Positions 23,294 to 35,870 of a stretch of DNA of 64,000 nucleotides are shown piece by piece. The notes beneath the pieces were generated by a model. It did no database searches and was not told the DNA's origin. It saw nothing but the letters and a program-made list of their open reading frames with translations. How positions within the stretch are numbered: position 1 is the first letter of the stretch; each line of letters opens with the position of its first letter. The DNA lies in assembly GCA_022495005.1 (NCBI GenBank), contig JAGYXB010000456.1:1860001-1924000 (forward strand). Reading direction: 5' to 3'. A program made the translations under genes and the position numbers. This DNA is from Rhyacophila brunnea (taxonomy: Eukaryota; Arthropoda; Insecta; Trichoptera; Rhyacophilidae).

Positions 23294-23355
23294 GACATCT
23301 ACGTTAATATAAATTGTATAGAAATAATTACGAGATAAAAAGAACTTTTTACATA

Positions 23356-23818
23356 CCACGTTTTTAAATTTTCTGTTGAATCATATAAACTTGACAATTC
23401 TATGTATTAATAATTTAGGACAAATAAGGCAATTGTCAACAAATCATTTTTTTGCTATTTTGCAACAAACAAACAAATACAGAATATTTAAATGTAATTT
23501 TGATTTCCATAGTAACGCACGTATATATTAATAATTTGGTTGCTAGGACCACCTCCTTAGCAACCAATAATAGTGGATTGGATTACGGATTTCTTCCGGA
23601 ATAACTTTTCATACAAAACAGAATTAAGTAAAAATTAATTCAATTCTACTTAAAGATGGCTAAAAGTATTAAAAAATGCATTGTGCATCGTGTTCTGGTA
23701 TATTCTAAAAGTTTCAAATATCTATCAAGTCGGGAAGTTAGTTAAAAATTGATTGCAAGATTTGTACTGGATAAAAAACCACCGGACAAACAAGAATACG
23801 AGCTAAGAAAAATTTGGT
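23356..23818 (-). mobile_element. Family A MITE copy
   Basis: Inverse orientation. It begins with ACCACGTTTTTAAATTTTC, passes AACGCACGTATATATTAATA, AAAAATGCATTGTGCATCGT and AAAATTGATTGCAAGATTTG, and ends after ACCGGACAAACAAGAATACG. Both termini (ACAACGTTTTTA type) are present but degraded. Confidence 0.8.
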
Positions 23819-25940
23819 AATAAAAAATATTATCTCTTGACGTGTAAAGAATCTATTTTCGCTTTTCTTGAAAAACTCGAGTTTTTCATAATCAAAATTG
23901 GTCTTCGTGAGTTAACGCAAATTCCGTTATTGGCGATTATTGATATTGAAGTACAAGATAACGACAGTTTAGTGTATATTTATGAACTTTATTAGAATAA
24001 TATGCAAGTTAAATTCGGTAATAAATTAGATATAAATATCGCAGTGTGGGTGTTCCAGTTCAACCCATTTTGTGTGAATGCAATTAATGCTGTAATTAAT
24101 TTACGAAAAAGTCTATACAAGAGCTCAAATTAGATGTAAACAAAACAAATTGTATTTATAAATAAGAAATGAAACGGTGAGTCCATTTCTATAGCTGCAG
24201 GAGAGGTTTGATGCATAATTGATCGTATTTACCACATCTTAAAATATCTTGTTGATCGAGACATTAAATTAATATTGTGCTAGTTTGATTACAGCCGCAA
24301 TGAGTATACTATTTAAAGAACACGACAAATCATTATATTATTAAAAATAAGTACCTAAGTAATAATTATTTCGTTTTAAGATCCATTTTTTAAATATAAA
24401 ATAAGCGGTAGCTTTTCATTTTGTATTTTTCCCCTTATGGGGATATATATATTTCCCCTTCATTTTATATTTTGTATTTATTATGGGTGGGAGGTGGGTA
24501 CAGAAATATACAATATTAACAATAAACGGCAAAAAATCGTCTTTCGGGATACAAAATTAGTATGACGTAAGCATTATTTTTACTGATACTTTGCGGGTCA
24601 CACATCTAAACTCATCTCGACTGCAACACGTAGAATATTTCGATGCTTTTTTGTTGGTAGGTATTCATAAAACATACAACGACATGTTAGTTTGAAAAAA
24701 AACAGCTGGTATCGCAAGCACCAAAGCGCAGGTATAAATCCAAAATGTTGCATGAGGACATATTATGAAGGAGATGTTCTTTCATTCATTTCGGCTAGCC
24801 TCGTTACGTCACTGTTCCGGTATATGCACATGGAAAAAAGTTGCAACATTGCGCCAAGTTTGTGACTATATCCAAGTTGAGACGATTTTCAATGTGAGGC
24901 CGGGCTAAGGCCCCTCAAGAATGTGACACACAGCGCTGTAACTTACCGCGCTGATGTGGATACTAAGTAGGTGTTTGCATAATCAAATGCAATGCATACC
25001 TGGCAACTGGCGTCAAAGAAAATCATCGTTTACGCACGTGGTTGTGGCAACCAGCGACACTTTCTGATACCAGTCAAGTGGTCTCATAACAATATACCGC
25101 ATACAAACTTTTTCATTCGCTTCACAGTCTAAAAAAACTTTGCAGTTATAATTACATTTACAAATTTAGATTTAAACATTATTTTTCATTTATATTCATG
25201 CCTCGTATTTTTTTAATCGCATTTAAAAATCAATCAATTAACGAACCGTCAATTTTAAAAAAATATTAAAAATCCAAGGCCGTTTTTTTAATTAAAATTA
25301 GAAAATAGGATTAATCGAGATATTAATCCCCCTAAAATTTTTTCATCATTCAATTTTAATTATTTCAGCGGCAAAGTATTAACTAGAAGAGTTGAATTTG
25401 TGAATATTTCAAAGTATTTTGAAAAAAATGTATCCATACAAAACAAGAGTATTACCGCGCATTCAAGGTCTATGGCCGCTTATTCTAGTGCCTAATAAAA
25501 ATTAAGTGAAGGAATTCTTAGTTTAAAAATTAACGAGAATTTAAGGGTGGCGTGTGAGGGCTGTTTTATTTTGGAAAATGTATTATTACATTATACTAAT
25601 TGCTGAAAACGTCAAGGCATTATTTATTGTGGTGGATTGAAAAGTCAATTTAATACATATCGACAGATTCTGACGTTTAATCAATAGCTCATATTACCTA
25701 TAAAAATAGCAATGCGTCCTTATAATCCAGTAATGGTAAAACCATGACACATGAACATTCCCTCGTGAATGTTTAGTATCAATTTAACGATGTTAACTGT
25801 CAATTCTTGGTGAAAAAGATTATATTTAATTCCAAAGACATGCAGAGTCGGTTGTTATTAATTCATGATTTATAAAATAAACTTATCTCTTGTAATTGAA
25901 AATCCAACAGGCCATCAATATTAAAATTAATGAACAGTTT
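23819..25940. other. AT-rich DNA, no gene seen
   Basis: A simple CCCCTTATGGGGATATATAT palindromic patch lies near 24431, and there is no frame above 60 codons before 25896. Nothing else recognised. Confidence 0.5.
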
Positions 25941-26110
25941 ACTTACTTACGCTGGTGCTACAAGCTATTCAGATTCATGGTCGATTTCACAACCGTCCTA
26001 CAGAATCTCTATCCTGAACTAAGTCTCTCCAGTCGGTCACACTCAGACTCTCAGCGTCCTACTTGGCGTTATCCGCCCATCTCCTTCGGGGATTGCTCAA
26101 GGGCCGAGTG
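25941..26110. repeat. Dispersed repeat F
   Basis: The segment ACTTACTTACGCTGGTGCTA ... TATTCAGATTCATGGTCGAT ... CACAACCGTCCTACAGAATC ... CTCTCCAGTCGGTCACACT matches 55035-55200 at perhaps 70%. It resembles the widespread arthropod repeat of this type, often a LINE 3' region. The 79-codon frame over it is a byproduct. Confidence 0.5.
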
Positions 26111-27585
26111 GCTGCTAATAGGGGTTCCTTCATAAACGTTATATAGAGCTCTAGATCCATCGTATCGAACAACGTAACCGGCCTATCTGCGTTTTGTCGC
26201 CCTCGAGACATTGACTACTATTGGATGCCAAAAAACTACATTTTTTCAGAATTAAAAATTATCATAACTTTGTTAATATAGTAATTTCTGAATGAACTAA
26301 GCTTAAAAATAATAGGTTAGAATTCACTCATAGAGAGTAGTCCATTCTTCACAAGTGTTCCGTTAAAAAGTATGGTTCACAAGCGAAGTCGGCCTGAGAG
26401 TTTGTGAACGTAGAACTACGTTTGTCAGCGAAGGGGGTTCTGGGTGATATGATGGGAAATAATAATCGATCTTGTTTATTGAATGAATAGTTTACATTGG
26501 ACGTTTCAACCATCTACATTGATTGAGGTTTCACTAAGTTATGCACATCATATTGGTTATGTTTTTTTTCAAGAGTTATAAATAACGATTTTATTGTTTT
26601 ACTTCAATATACAGATGTCTTTTTGAATCAATAGATTAAAAAGTGCAATAAAATGAATTTATCAGGCATTTATTTTAATTAATTTAATTATATATTTTAT
26701 CCTCGATTTGGAGTTTAAAAGTTTTGGATTCAATATTTAATTGCATGTCTAAAATGTTTGCTATCACTGTTCCAGTCCATACTCACGTATTGATGAGAAA
26801 ATTTAACCCTCGACTCGCAATTAAGTACACAATATCTTAAGTCCTAAATAGATTCGGAGTTTATTTTTTAGTAAGTCATGGTCACTTTGAAATAATTTAA
26901 AATTACTTTGTAGGTATTGAACAAATATTAAATGCTTTTATTTGTACATATAAATAATAATAATAAACAATTAAGAATTAATGTACTTACATCAACATAC
27001 AAAAATAATTAAACACTTAACTTACTTACTTCATACTAAGAGCATAAGATAAGCAAAAGGTCATTTAATACATCTCATTACCTATGTATAGCGCCACATC
27101 CGACGCCTCTTGACATATCAGATTTGCTGCGCGTAGATCGGTATTTTAACGTCGCTGCTGGATGGGGAGGATTGGTTACAGAGCATCCATTGCCAAGGAC
27201 TAATGTGTGATACCAGCGTACCCCTAAGATTCGGTGCAGATATTCATTTGTTTAATATAAAAAAAACATTCCTGTATGAATTTTACCAAACCACAGTAAT
27301 ACCTATTGAAACTGACCCATACGTCTAGTCAACTAAAAAAAGCTCGTATCCATATTCGCTATAAATAATATAGATGAATGTGAGTCTTATACGTGGTGTA
27401 GATGTCAACTCCGCCGTTCTTGAAAGTATTGACTTGTGTTCTTAATAATTATTGTCACAACAAGCCACAACAGATAAAAGACCTTCAACCTACACACACT
27501 TCCCTCTAAGTTACGCAAAACCAAAACTAAACGAAGACACAATAGAGCTATGAAACCACAGATACACAACATCCGCCACAGGATC
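26111..27585. other. AT-rich DNA, no gene seen
   Basis: Two GC-richer patches (about 26330-26455 and 27090-27235) have no recognised family or frame. A 60-codon minus-strand frame at 27405-27587 overlaps the start of the next LINE fragment and is a byproduct. Confidence 0.45.
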
Positions 27586-27589
27586 AATA

Positions 27590-27961
27590 ACGGAGAAATT
27601 TATTCCAAACATAAACTCTGCCATCACTCTTGGCAGGAATTTAAAAATATCACACGAATTCACACAGATTCTAACAGGCCACGGAGCGGTGCGAGCTTAT
27701 CTAAAAAGATTTAGATTGAGGGATGATGACTGTTGTCCATGTGACGGCAACACATCTCAAACTGTGTGGCATGTCATCAACGACTGCCCTATACTAGAAA
27801 GGGAGCGATGGACTCTCAGGACTCGATGTAGATAGCATAATCATGAAATTTACTTCCAAAAGCCTCACGAAGTACTAAGCAATAGAACAACACAAGAGCA
27901 CTACACAAAATATTTAATTCTGGCCATAAAGAAAATTAAAGATATAAATGGAGGAACCTAA
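27590..27961 (+). pseudogene. R1-like LINE ORF2 C-terminal fragment
   Basis: The frame reads KFIPNINSAITLGRNL, then QILTGHGAVRAYLKRFRL, then the zinc-binding C-P-C-D...H-V-I-N-D-C set (CCPCDGNTSQTVWHVINDC, about 27731-27787). This LTGHG...CxC...H...C module closes the ORF2 of R1-clade LINEs. A frameshift near 27835 leads to YLILAIKKIKDINGGT and the stop at 27959. The RT is missing. Just after it lies the 3' tail shared with a SINE (27994-28035). Confidence 0.85.
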
Positions 27962-27993
27962 TTAGCCCCACATCAATGCAACTAACCCACCCA

Positions 27994-28035
27994 ACCCCCT
28001 TGTACGAAAAAGCAAGGGCATGGTTATTTAAAAAA
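27994..28035 (+). repeat. LINE 3' tail shared with SINE
   Basis: CCTTGTACGAAAAAGCAAGG then GCATGGTTATTTA directly follows the LINE stop codon and a 30-bp C-rich link. The same sequence ends the tRNA-headed SINEs at 13915-13955 (about 31 of 32 identical) and 33072-33107. Such sharing is the hallmark of SINEs mobilised by a partner LINE. The 90-codon frame here is a byproduct. Confidence 0.7.
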
Positions 28036-28036
28036 A

Positions 28037-29235
28037 ATATTGTAGAAATCGGGAGTAGGGATCCGTTGTTTATTCTATTATGGTGCAGAACTAACCTAAC
28101 AATGGTAATTTTATTTGGGAATGTTCAATCAAATCGCTTTAGATATTTATTTTATAGATTCCACACGGGGATAAATTTACGTGGATTTAGTTCCCTCGGT
28201 GTACTTACATGTACCTATTTACTTTTTTTTTGTTTTTCGATTATTTAACACTTATTTTTATATCATGTCATGAACGCTTTAAATTCGTAATTTATCATAT
28301 TCATTATTTATGTAATTTAAATAATTTTAAATTGAATAGAGTATAATCTTTTCCGAATTTTCTTTTTGTATTATAGAATATAGATCATCAATTTCATAAT
28401 AAAAAGTTCCATTTATAAATTATATAAATTCTCTTTCAAGTCTCTTGAGATTTCGCATTTTCATTCTTTACAAAAAAGCATCAAAAGTAAATCTTTTTGA
28501 ATATCCCAAACTGTGGTGTTAAGTTATTTTTCGAAAAGCTTTTGAGCAGAATACCACGATAAATAAATTCTGACTTCCATTTTGAAAGTACGCTTATAAA
28601 TTTCGCTGAAGGATGGCAACGGAATTAATTGAAATTGTTCCCTCAGAATTAATTTTATACAAAACATAAAACTTGTTTTCATTTCTACGACTGTTGAAAT
28701 TCACCGTCTTAAAAATTTCTCGTTGAGTTTTGCCGAATTATCTACGCGTCTTTGCTTCTTTAATTTTCTTAAACAACTCTTGAAAGAATAAAAGTTGTGT
28801 ATAAAACATTTTATGTTTAGTGAGTCAAAATAACTAATATCAAAATAATAGTAGACCGTGACAAGTTTAACTTCAATGAGTTATTGGTGGCGGCACTCGT
28901 GTTGTTATCGAAGTATTGTAAGAGTATTACCAGGATTGGAAAATATTATTCCCTACTTTTTGATGGAAACATAAATAATGACGTATGGCATTTTTTTCTC
29001 ATTGAGTTGCGATATTTTTAGTAATATGACAATATCGAAATGTCAAATTTATATTTTGTCCTGTCACACCACGATTCTTTCGTCAACATTGTTTATGTGG
29101 AAATAAGCTCTTTTTTGGTTATTCCTTTTCACGGTATGAATTATAATCTTCCTACCATATCACTTTCAAAACTCTTTTGCATTACACCGCATCCAAATGA
29201 CTTACAATATAAACAAAATAAGAAACGTCAAATGA
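28037..29235. other. AT-rich DNA, no gene seen
   Basis: No frame with a recognisable domain. A 69-codon plus-strand frame at 29040-29249 runs into the next transposon and is not supported. Confidence 0.45.
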
Positions 29236-29243
29236 TTTCAAGG

Positions 29244-29857
29244 CAGTGACGTCCCGTGGGGGTAGGCTGATTGAGCGTCGCTTGGGGGCGGCAGTTACTC
29301 GTAGGGCGGCAAATCGAGGAGAATCAATAACTTACTATATAATATAGAAATAGGTACCTAAACTTAGTTATAACGGAAATCTCTTTCCAATAAAAAAATT
29401 AGGTCACTGGTTGGAAACAAAATGTACCTATTAATTAGCATAAACGGTTTAACAGAACTGTATTTTTTTCGTCGGGTTGGCGATGTCTAGTTTACTTCCG
29501 TTGTCTTTGGACATAACTCCTTGATGGCCAGCAATGAGACGTGCAGATTTGCGAATTATATTTGAATTATAGGTAGGTACATACTTAGGTACCTACTTAA
29601 TGTATCAAAATATTCTTTCCAGTCATTCGTGAGTTTTGAAAGTTGTCAGGTGTATTTTTAAATGTATCTGAAACCGTGGACTTGCAATATTGTCTATTGA
29701 AGTAGAGATGGCATTTTAATTAAATTTTGTGGTATATATTTTGTTAATAGTGTATTTTTTAGATATTGAAGTGATTAAAAGATAATAAAAACTACTGTAT
29801 AATGGGGTGGCATTTTGACGCTGCCTAGGGGCGGCATTTTTTCTAGGGAAGTCACTG
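29244..29857. mobile_element. hAT MITE with perfect 8-bp duplication
   Basis: The left end CAGTGACGTCCCGTGGGGGT and the right end CTAGGGAAGTCACTG are inverted repeats. Identical TTTCAAGG flanks both ends (29236-29243 and 29858-29865). Subterminal GGGGGCGGCAGTT and GGGGCGGCATTTT words add to the structure. A second copy is at 56200-56730 and a lone terminus is near 56088. The interior is shared with the element at 11658-12106. Non-autonomous. Confidence 0.9.
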
Positions 29858-30039
29858 TTTCAAGGTGAGGGGAAGGAATAGGGAAAACCGAGAGGTGATT
29901 AGCCAAAGAGATTGAAGACTTTGCCATACAATATGACATTCCCTTTTATAAAATAAGTTTATAAAGAATTTTACGATACGTGTTTCGCTGGCATGGTGAG
30001 TTTTACCATGTATGAGTACCAAAATATACGTTTAACTTT

Positions 30040-30115
30040 ATTTATTTATTTAAGAAAATAAAATATTCTGGACATAAAAAATCTAAATTCAAGACGTTCA
30101 CAACATTATATTTCC
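30040..30115 (+). repeat. Family C single arm
   Basis: TATTCTGGACATAAAAAATC, then CAAGACGTTCACAACATT, matches the outer part of the arms at 361-1484. No partner arm is seen nearby, so it is a solo or truncated copy. Confidence 0.5.
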
Positions 30116-32640
30116 ATTATAATAAATATTACTCTCACAAGAGAGAAGAAAATGTACTTACATAAAAAACATAAAGACAATTTTATACAGAAAAATAAAA
30201 TTTTGAAAACAAAATGCTAGCATGTCACTGAAAATGTATAAGTCTTTGGAGAGCGCATTGACTAGTCTTGCAAATGTAATTATTATAAGAAATTATTGTT
30301 AATATTGTGTAATGGGGATAGAAAAGCAGCTACGCAATGTGGAAAATGGATAGTTGGAAAATTTTCAAGTTATAATTGAGTAGAGAGGATGGAAATTTTT
30401 AAAGGAAAAATATTGAAGAGAGAAGATAAATTATTAAGGCTTTTAAAATGAGGCTGTTAATTTAAAAATCGGTGATGTCTATATTCTGCCATTTTGAGAT
30501 AATCTTGAACAAACATATTAGCAAACAATTATAAAAGGTAAATCGCGAAATATTAATATACCGTTTTATCATTGCTTTGTAATGCAATTGTGATTATTAA
30601 TTATCTTCAATATTGTTGTGAGTAATTGTCGTTTAATAAGCTTGTAAATCTGTCTACACGATCATTGTTCTGTGAGCGAAAGGAAAACTGGACAACTTTG
30701 TAGTGAAAATTCTTTGTTTATTTATGTGGATGTAATTAGCCAAAGGCGTTGATTTGATGCACCCTTTGTCTTGTTTACATAATATAAGCATTATGATTAA
30801 TTTGGCATTAACGACACACTAATTCGATGAAATTTCAATAACTCACTGCCGATCTAACATTGAATAATGAGTTTAAATTATTTATTTTACTAAACATTTA
30901 TACCTAGATACTATTTTATTCTTTTTGAAATCAATCTATGTTCATATGTGATTAAATTTTATAGAAAAAAAATGTTTAAATAATCTTATTATTAATTATT
31001 TTAGAGCCTACCGTATTTCATACATTGCGGTAGACGGGCTGGGGTCCATGAGGTAAAGTCTATATAGAAAAATCTGAGATTCATCTCGTTAAATACTTGG
31101 ATACATACAATATTGGCAAATTGAATTATTTTTGTAGAATATAAAATAATCAAGTTATTATTATTTAAATACGTTACTATGCAATTAAAAAATATTTTTT
31201 TTGGAAGGTAGGCTTTAAATAATCGCCTATTATGGAGTCTTCGCCACTGCTTCCCAGCGACTGCCTCTTCTAATGATCTGCAATAGTTTCACTGGATATT
31301 TCATTTTCTTTTGTTTCAAAATATGTACATTGTAAACGACATTATTACAAAATGATAACATCTATCTAATTCGGATTATACTTTCAAACAACAGGAATTT
31401 AACTTTATCACGAAGGTGTGAACATAAACTTTAATATTAATGCTTTGATATTAAACAATATAAATTCGTTTAAATGTCCCATTAAAATAAGTACTTTTAA
31501 ACTACTTTATAGCTTTCCTGGAAAATTCTAGAATATTACATTGTGTGGAGATTACCGTTCATGGTTGTTTAATCTAGTATAACCGTTATATTAGTGATTT
31601 CTCTCATATTCTACTTCAACAAAATCTTACATTACATGACTATTAACCCAAAACTTATGCCATTCTTAAAATACATATAAATATAAATGCCTGTTCTACT
31701 TTTCTACATAACATATCAGCCACAATTTCCACAACATTACGTATACATAATACAGGGAAATGTACAGTGTACCAAAAACTTATGTCGAAGAAGATTCTAT
31801 TCCTTGTAAAGTGGATTACTATCCAAAGGGTTGTAGGCTTCGTGCGAATAATCTCCGAGGTTTAAACAATTGTAACATGGACTTACCATTGTTTACCGCT
31901 GTAGTCAGATTATAAGTTTAATCAAAATAATTGTATGTTTTCTTACTGTTGTTTACCTCTAAGGCGTAAAACCCACTTAACGCAGCGAGTGGGGCACACG
32001 CACAAAATTTCACAAGTGGCGCGTAAATCATCGAAAATACAACGTAATCAAATACGCCAGAGCACACTGGATTTGACAACGCATTGTGCCCGCCCGCCCC
32101 ATGATTCATCGTTGTGTGGCTTCTCAGCGGGACGAATTAACGAAAATACAACGTAGCCCATTCATTGAACACGGCAAGCAAAATCACGCTTCTGGAAGCG
32201 TCGTCGATAGACGGGCGAGTAGGTATTATTTAATAACAGTGAACTCATTGTTTAGTTTCTGCGTGTCCGATATTTTGCTGGTAGAATGATGTCATCGTGA
32301 ATATTAATTACAAGCCCCTAGAAATTTAATAATATTTTTATTGCTTTGTTATGAGAGACGCTGATAATAATAATTATTTTGTGCTTCTTGTGCCGCTTAT
32401 TACATATGTGAAGGGTAATGCACGGGTGGGAGGGGGCCTACACCGAGCGCCGCTTTGGTGGGCTTTATGCTTAATAGTTTTTAATTTTTAACTTTTATAA
32501 TAAGATTAATATGAGTTACAGCTGTTTACCACGTATGCAGGATAAGTAATGAAGTAAGAATATAACAATAACTCCATTTCACGATTTTTAGAGTAACAAT
32601 AGTTTACCTCTGGTATACAGACTGTTGATGATCTGATACG
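30116..32640. other. Mostly AT-rich DNA with a GC-richer patch
   Basis: 30116-31900 shows nothing recognisable. 31960-32290 is richer in CpG and contains CGAAAATACAACGTA twice (about 32033 and 32139); a similar CGAAAATACAACGAA lies at about 3902. Three overlapping frames of 63-73 codons there lack motifs. A GC-rich patch GGTGGGAGGGGGCCTACACC (about 32425) may be a transposon end. Confidence 0.4.
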
Positions 32641-32647
32641 ACAGATT

Positions 32648-32700
32648 GGTCTCGAAATGGACTATAGTGGACCAGAGCGCAGCTGAGGGTTATGAAATCA
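32648..32700 (+). mobile_element. Degenerate hAT terminus
   Basis: TCTCGAAATGGACTATAGTG then ACCAGAGCGC resembles the left end of the element at 38575-38799 (GCTCGAAATGGATCGGAG). Only this end is recognised. Confidence 0.35.
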
Positions 32701-32937
32701 TTGAGACTATCGCACATTTTTGTGCTAATCTGTAAAATTTCATTCCGATTCGTGAATTATTAACAATTCATTTAATTTTGCACAATTTTTCTTTAAGTTT
32801 AATACACAATTTATCGGATGCATGGGTAATATCGTAAACCTCTATTTCAACAATCAATAACGCGATTTTGTATTATTTTGCTACAAAGATTTTTTAGAGT
32901 CTTGCAAAGATTACAATTTCAATTCAATTTAGACCGA

Positions 32938-33108
32938 CGGCTCTCGTGGTGCAGTGCGTAAAGTGCTGGCTTTCAATCCGGGAGCTCTGGGTTCGATTCC
33001 CAGTGAGAATACAATAATATATTTATATGATTTCTAAAAGCCTGGGTGTTTATGATTGTTCAAAATTTTCAACCACCTTCTATGAAAAAGCAAAGACATG
33101 GTTATTAA
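32938..33108 (+). mobile_element. tRNA-headed SINE with LINE-like 3' tail
   Basis: The head has GGCTCTCGTGGTGCAGTGCG (A-box region) and GGGTTCGATTCCCAG (B-box, about 32990). The body GCCTGGGTGTTTATGATTG follows, then the tail ACCACCTTCTATGAAAAAGC and GACATGGTTATTA. It is the plus-strand counterpart of 13900-14095. It is not a functional tRNA: no acceptor stem pairs. Confidence 0.75.
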
Positions 33109-33325
33109 TATTATATATATACTTATCAAAAAAAAATTTAAACCTGCGAACAGACTTTGATAGGGTGATCCTCATGAAAATATGTTACTCCAAAGGGTGC
33201 CAACAAATCTTAGTAATAAAATTAATTAATTATATAACTTTATAATATGAATGCACGTATTAATGGTTAAATAATTAATAATATAAACTGTAATTACTTA
33301 GAATTATGTACCATTACTGTATATT

Positions 33326-33904
33326 CGTCACTGTTCTGGCAGAAGACACTAATTCGAAAAAATTACATATTGAGTTAGTACCAAGAAAAACTATTTATTC
33401 CAATTTATTTTTTATATGTTATATCTTAATACATCCAATAAAACACAGTTAAAACTCATACTTAGTAAAAAATATAGCAATATCTGTCTTTCCTAGAATT
33501 ATAATAATGCTTTAAACGAAATACCAAGTCGTTAATATTTTTTATACAAGTAGTATCTGTTTGAGTGGTTATGTTATGTTATTGACCTCTTTAATGTTAG
33601 TTGCAGGTTATGGTTTGGGTAATATTTCATACTCAATTAATGAGAATTGTATCGTCACTGTTCTGGCAGAAGACACTAATTCGAAAAAAATACATATTGG
33701 GTTAGTACCAAAATGTTCCTTATTTCAAACTTTACCGTCTGGAAACCTTCTTAATAAATAAACAGTCTTTATTTTAAAGTCATCCTTTTTACGATTACTT
33801 AATAAACTCACATGATAGACCATTTCAAACATTTTAACAACGTCAAAGTCAAATTACTCAAAACTAGTATTCTCCAGTTAGTGTGTTCTGCCAGAACAGA
33901 TACG
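33326..33904 (+). mobile_element. TIR element with internal tandem segment
   Basis: The terminus-like CGTCACTGTTCTGGCAGAAG occurs at 33326 and again at 33653. The inverse TTCTGCCAGAACAGATACG ends the unit at about 33904. The 268 bp between the first two (from GAAAAACTATTTATTCC) also occurs at 63485-63757 with very high identity. Frames of 66 and 111 codons across it are byproducts. It is probably a MITE with a partial tandem duplication. Confidence 0.6.
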
Positions 33905-34756
33905 AATGTATTCCATACGATTTTGGTTTAGTATCTGTTTTAAACGTGTTTGAATTAGTGGGCATAGAAAAATACACTGTGCGTTGGCGTATTGAAAATG
34001 TCTGCTATAAACACGTCGGTGACTTGTTATGTATCTGTAACACACTACGTATGCTTCTAATTTTCTATGATTGTTTATCTAAATGTTCTAAATTACTTAT
34101 AATTAATATTTGTATTAGAAACTTGTTTTATGATATAAAATGTGGCAAAAACATCTTAGAACATACAGGTGTGATGAGTCTCCAATATGAAATAACTTCC
34201 ATTCAATTTCATCAATAACTATTATAATCTTCCTTCATTACTTCAACCCTATATTAAATGTAGGCTCCATAACAATAGAAGAAGGGTTTCTTCAACGTAT
34301 TCGATTAAAGTACCTTTGTTTTATATTATGCGTTAATTTCTTTAAATATTTACCTTTAAAAGTTTTGATTGGGATTTACTTTCGTTCAAAACTGCGCATT
34401 CATCAAAGCCAGCGGTGCGCAACCAGTCTCTGCGTACCACCTAAGTTGTTGACGGCCCTTTTAAACCATTCAATTTTTGAAAATATTTTGCAAGTGAATT
34501 TGATAAAAACACGCGTAAAATTCAGTGGTTTTGGGGTGAAAGTGCTTAAGTCATTTTTGTTGCAGATGAGACAATTGGTTTTGAAATAAATCACAGTTTT
34601 CAAAATAACTTAGCAGTTAATTATTGGCATATCTTTTTTTTATTTCTTTTACATTATTTATATATGATTAAGTTTTTGATATTGTATTATATTCAATGTT
34701 TTGAATAAGTAGTTTTACTCAGAGTTAAAAACGATTTTTTCAATTTAAGCTAGTTT
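33905..34756. other. Unassigned DNA with one hAT-like terminus
   Basis: CAGCGGTGCGCAACCAGTC at about 34411 looks like a hAT left end, but no partner is found. The 66- and 74-codon frames there are unsupported. Confidence 0.4.
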
Positions 34757-35187
34757 ACAACGTTTTTATTAGCTCGTATTCTTATTTGTCCGGTGGTTGT
34801 TTGTACAGTACAAATCTTGCAATCGATTTTTAACTAACTTCCCGACTAACTAGACATTTGAAACTTTTAGAATATATCAGAACACGATGCCAATGCATTC
34901 TTTTATTACTTTTAGCCATCTTTAAGCAGAATTGAATTCATTTTCAGTCAATTCTGCTTTGTATGGAAAGTTATTTCAGAAAATCCGTAAAAAGTAAAAG
35001 ACTATAATTGGTTGCTAAGGGGGTGGTCCTAGCAACAAAATTATTAATATATACGTGCGTTACTATGGAAATCAAAATGACATTTCAGTATTCTATATTT
35101 GTTTGTTTGTTTTTTATTTACTTCATATCAAGTACAAGTTTGAGCATATTGAGCATAATAATTCAACAGAAAATTTAAAAACGTTGT
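34757..35187 (+). mobile_element. Family A MITE, complete copy
   Basis: The termini ACAACGTTTTTA (34757-34768) and TAAAAACGTTGT (35176-35187) are exact inverted repeats. The full family interior is present, including CTTATTTGTCCGGTGGTTGT and ATACGTGCGTTACTATGG. At 431 bp this is one of the best reference copies. Confidence 0.9.
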
Positions 35188-35650
35188 AAATAAAAAGTTC
35201 TTTTTATCTTAGATATTTTAATTTGAAAATAATTATTCAAATTAAAATATCTATTTATTTTGCTTGCACGTGACAAAATCTATGATACCTACACAAAAAA
35301 GAACACAATTATTTACACGTAATATTGGCATTCAAATCTTAATATTGTAAAAACTCGACTTAAGAACTTTAACGCTGCACCGAAGAATAAAAGTGTAATC
35401 GTATATACATATAAAAACATCGTGTATGGTAGAACAATACGAAATTTGACGGGTGTATATTATTAATATTTAAAAATGTCGCACACCCATCTTCCAGTGT
35501 ATCGTGTCATAATATCATGCGCATTTAGCTGCATCGTAATTCGCTTGTTGCATCTCGTGGGCGTTACGTCAAATAGAATCATATATAGAATATAGATAAA
35601 AAAACTATTCCTCACAAAACTAATTATTTAATATTGAATATACACACCAC
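35188..35650. other. AT-rich DNA, no gene seen
   Basis: A short inverted pair (ATATTTTAATTTGAAAATAA with AATTAAAATAT, about 35212-35250) is the only feature. Confidence 0.45.
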
Positions 35651-35654
35651 TTAA

Positions 35655-35852
35655 GGGGGGACATGCTCAGCGTAGGTCAAAATGGAACTTTTGTTCTATT
35701 TTCAAAGCATGATCCTGGACATACCTTTAACATTGTAGATATTCTATTTATATAATTTTGAAGCATTGTTATCTGTTATATTTATTATTTAGGATCATGC
35801 TTTGAAAATTTAATAAAAACTCCATTTTGACCCACGCTGAGCACGTCCGCCC
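35655..35852. mobile_element. TTAA-flanked MITE (piggyBac-like)
   Basis: The ends GGGGGGACATGCTCAGCGTA and TACGCTGAGC-type inverse (CACGCTGAGCACGTCCGCCC) are about 32-bp TIRs, extending to GGTCAAAATGGA/TCCATTTTGACC. TTAA lies on both sides (35651-35654 and 35853-35856). An inner pair (AAGCATGATCCTG/AGGATCATGCTT) makes the 198-bp unit almost wholly self-complementary. Non-autonomous. Confidence 0.8.
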
Positions 35853-35870
35853 TTAAGAATGTTAAATTTT

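Noticed and set aside
32938..33010. Functional tRNA gene
   Set aside because: A- and B-box-like sequences are present but the acceptor stem does not pair, and the sequence continues into a SINE body and tail.
33561..33761. ORF starting MSGYVMLLTSLMLVAGYGLG as a secreted peptide
   Set aside because: It lies in a repeat also present at 63485 and runs through a transposon terminus; the hydrophobic start is not enough.
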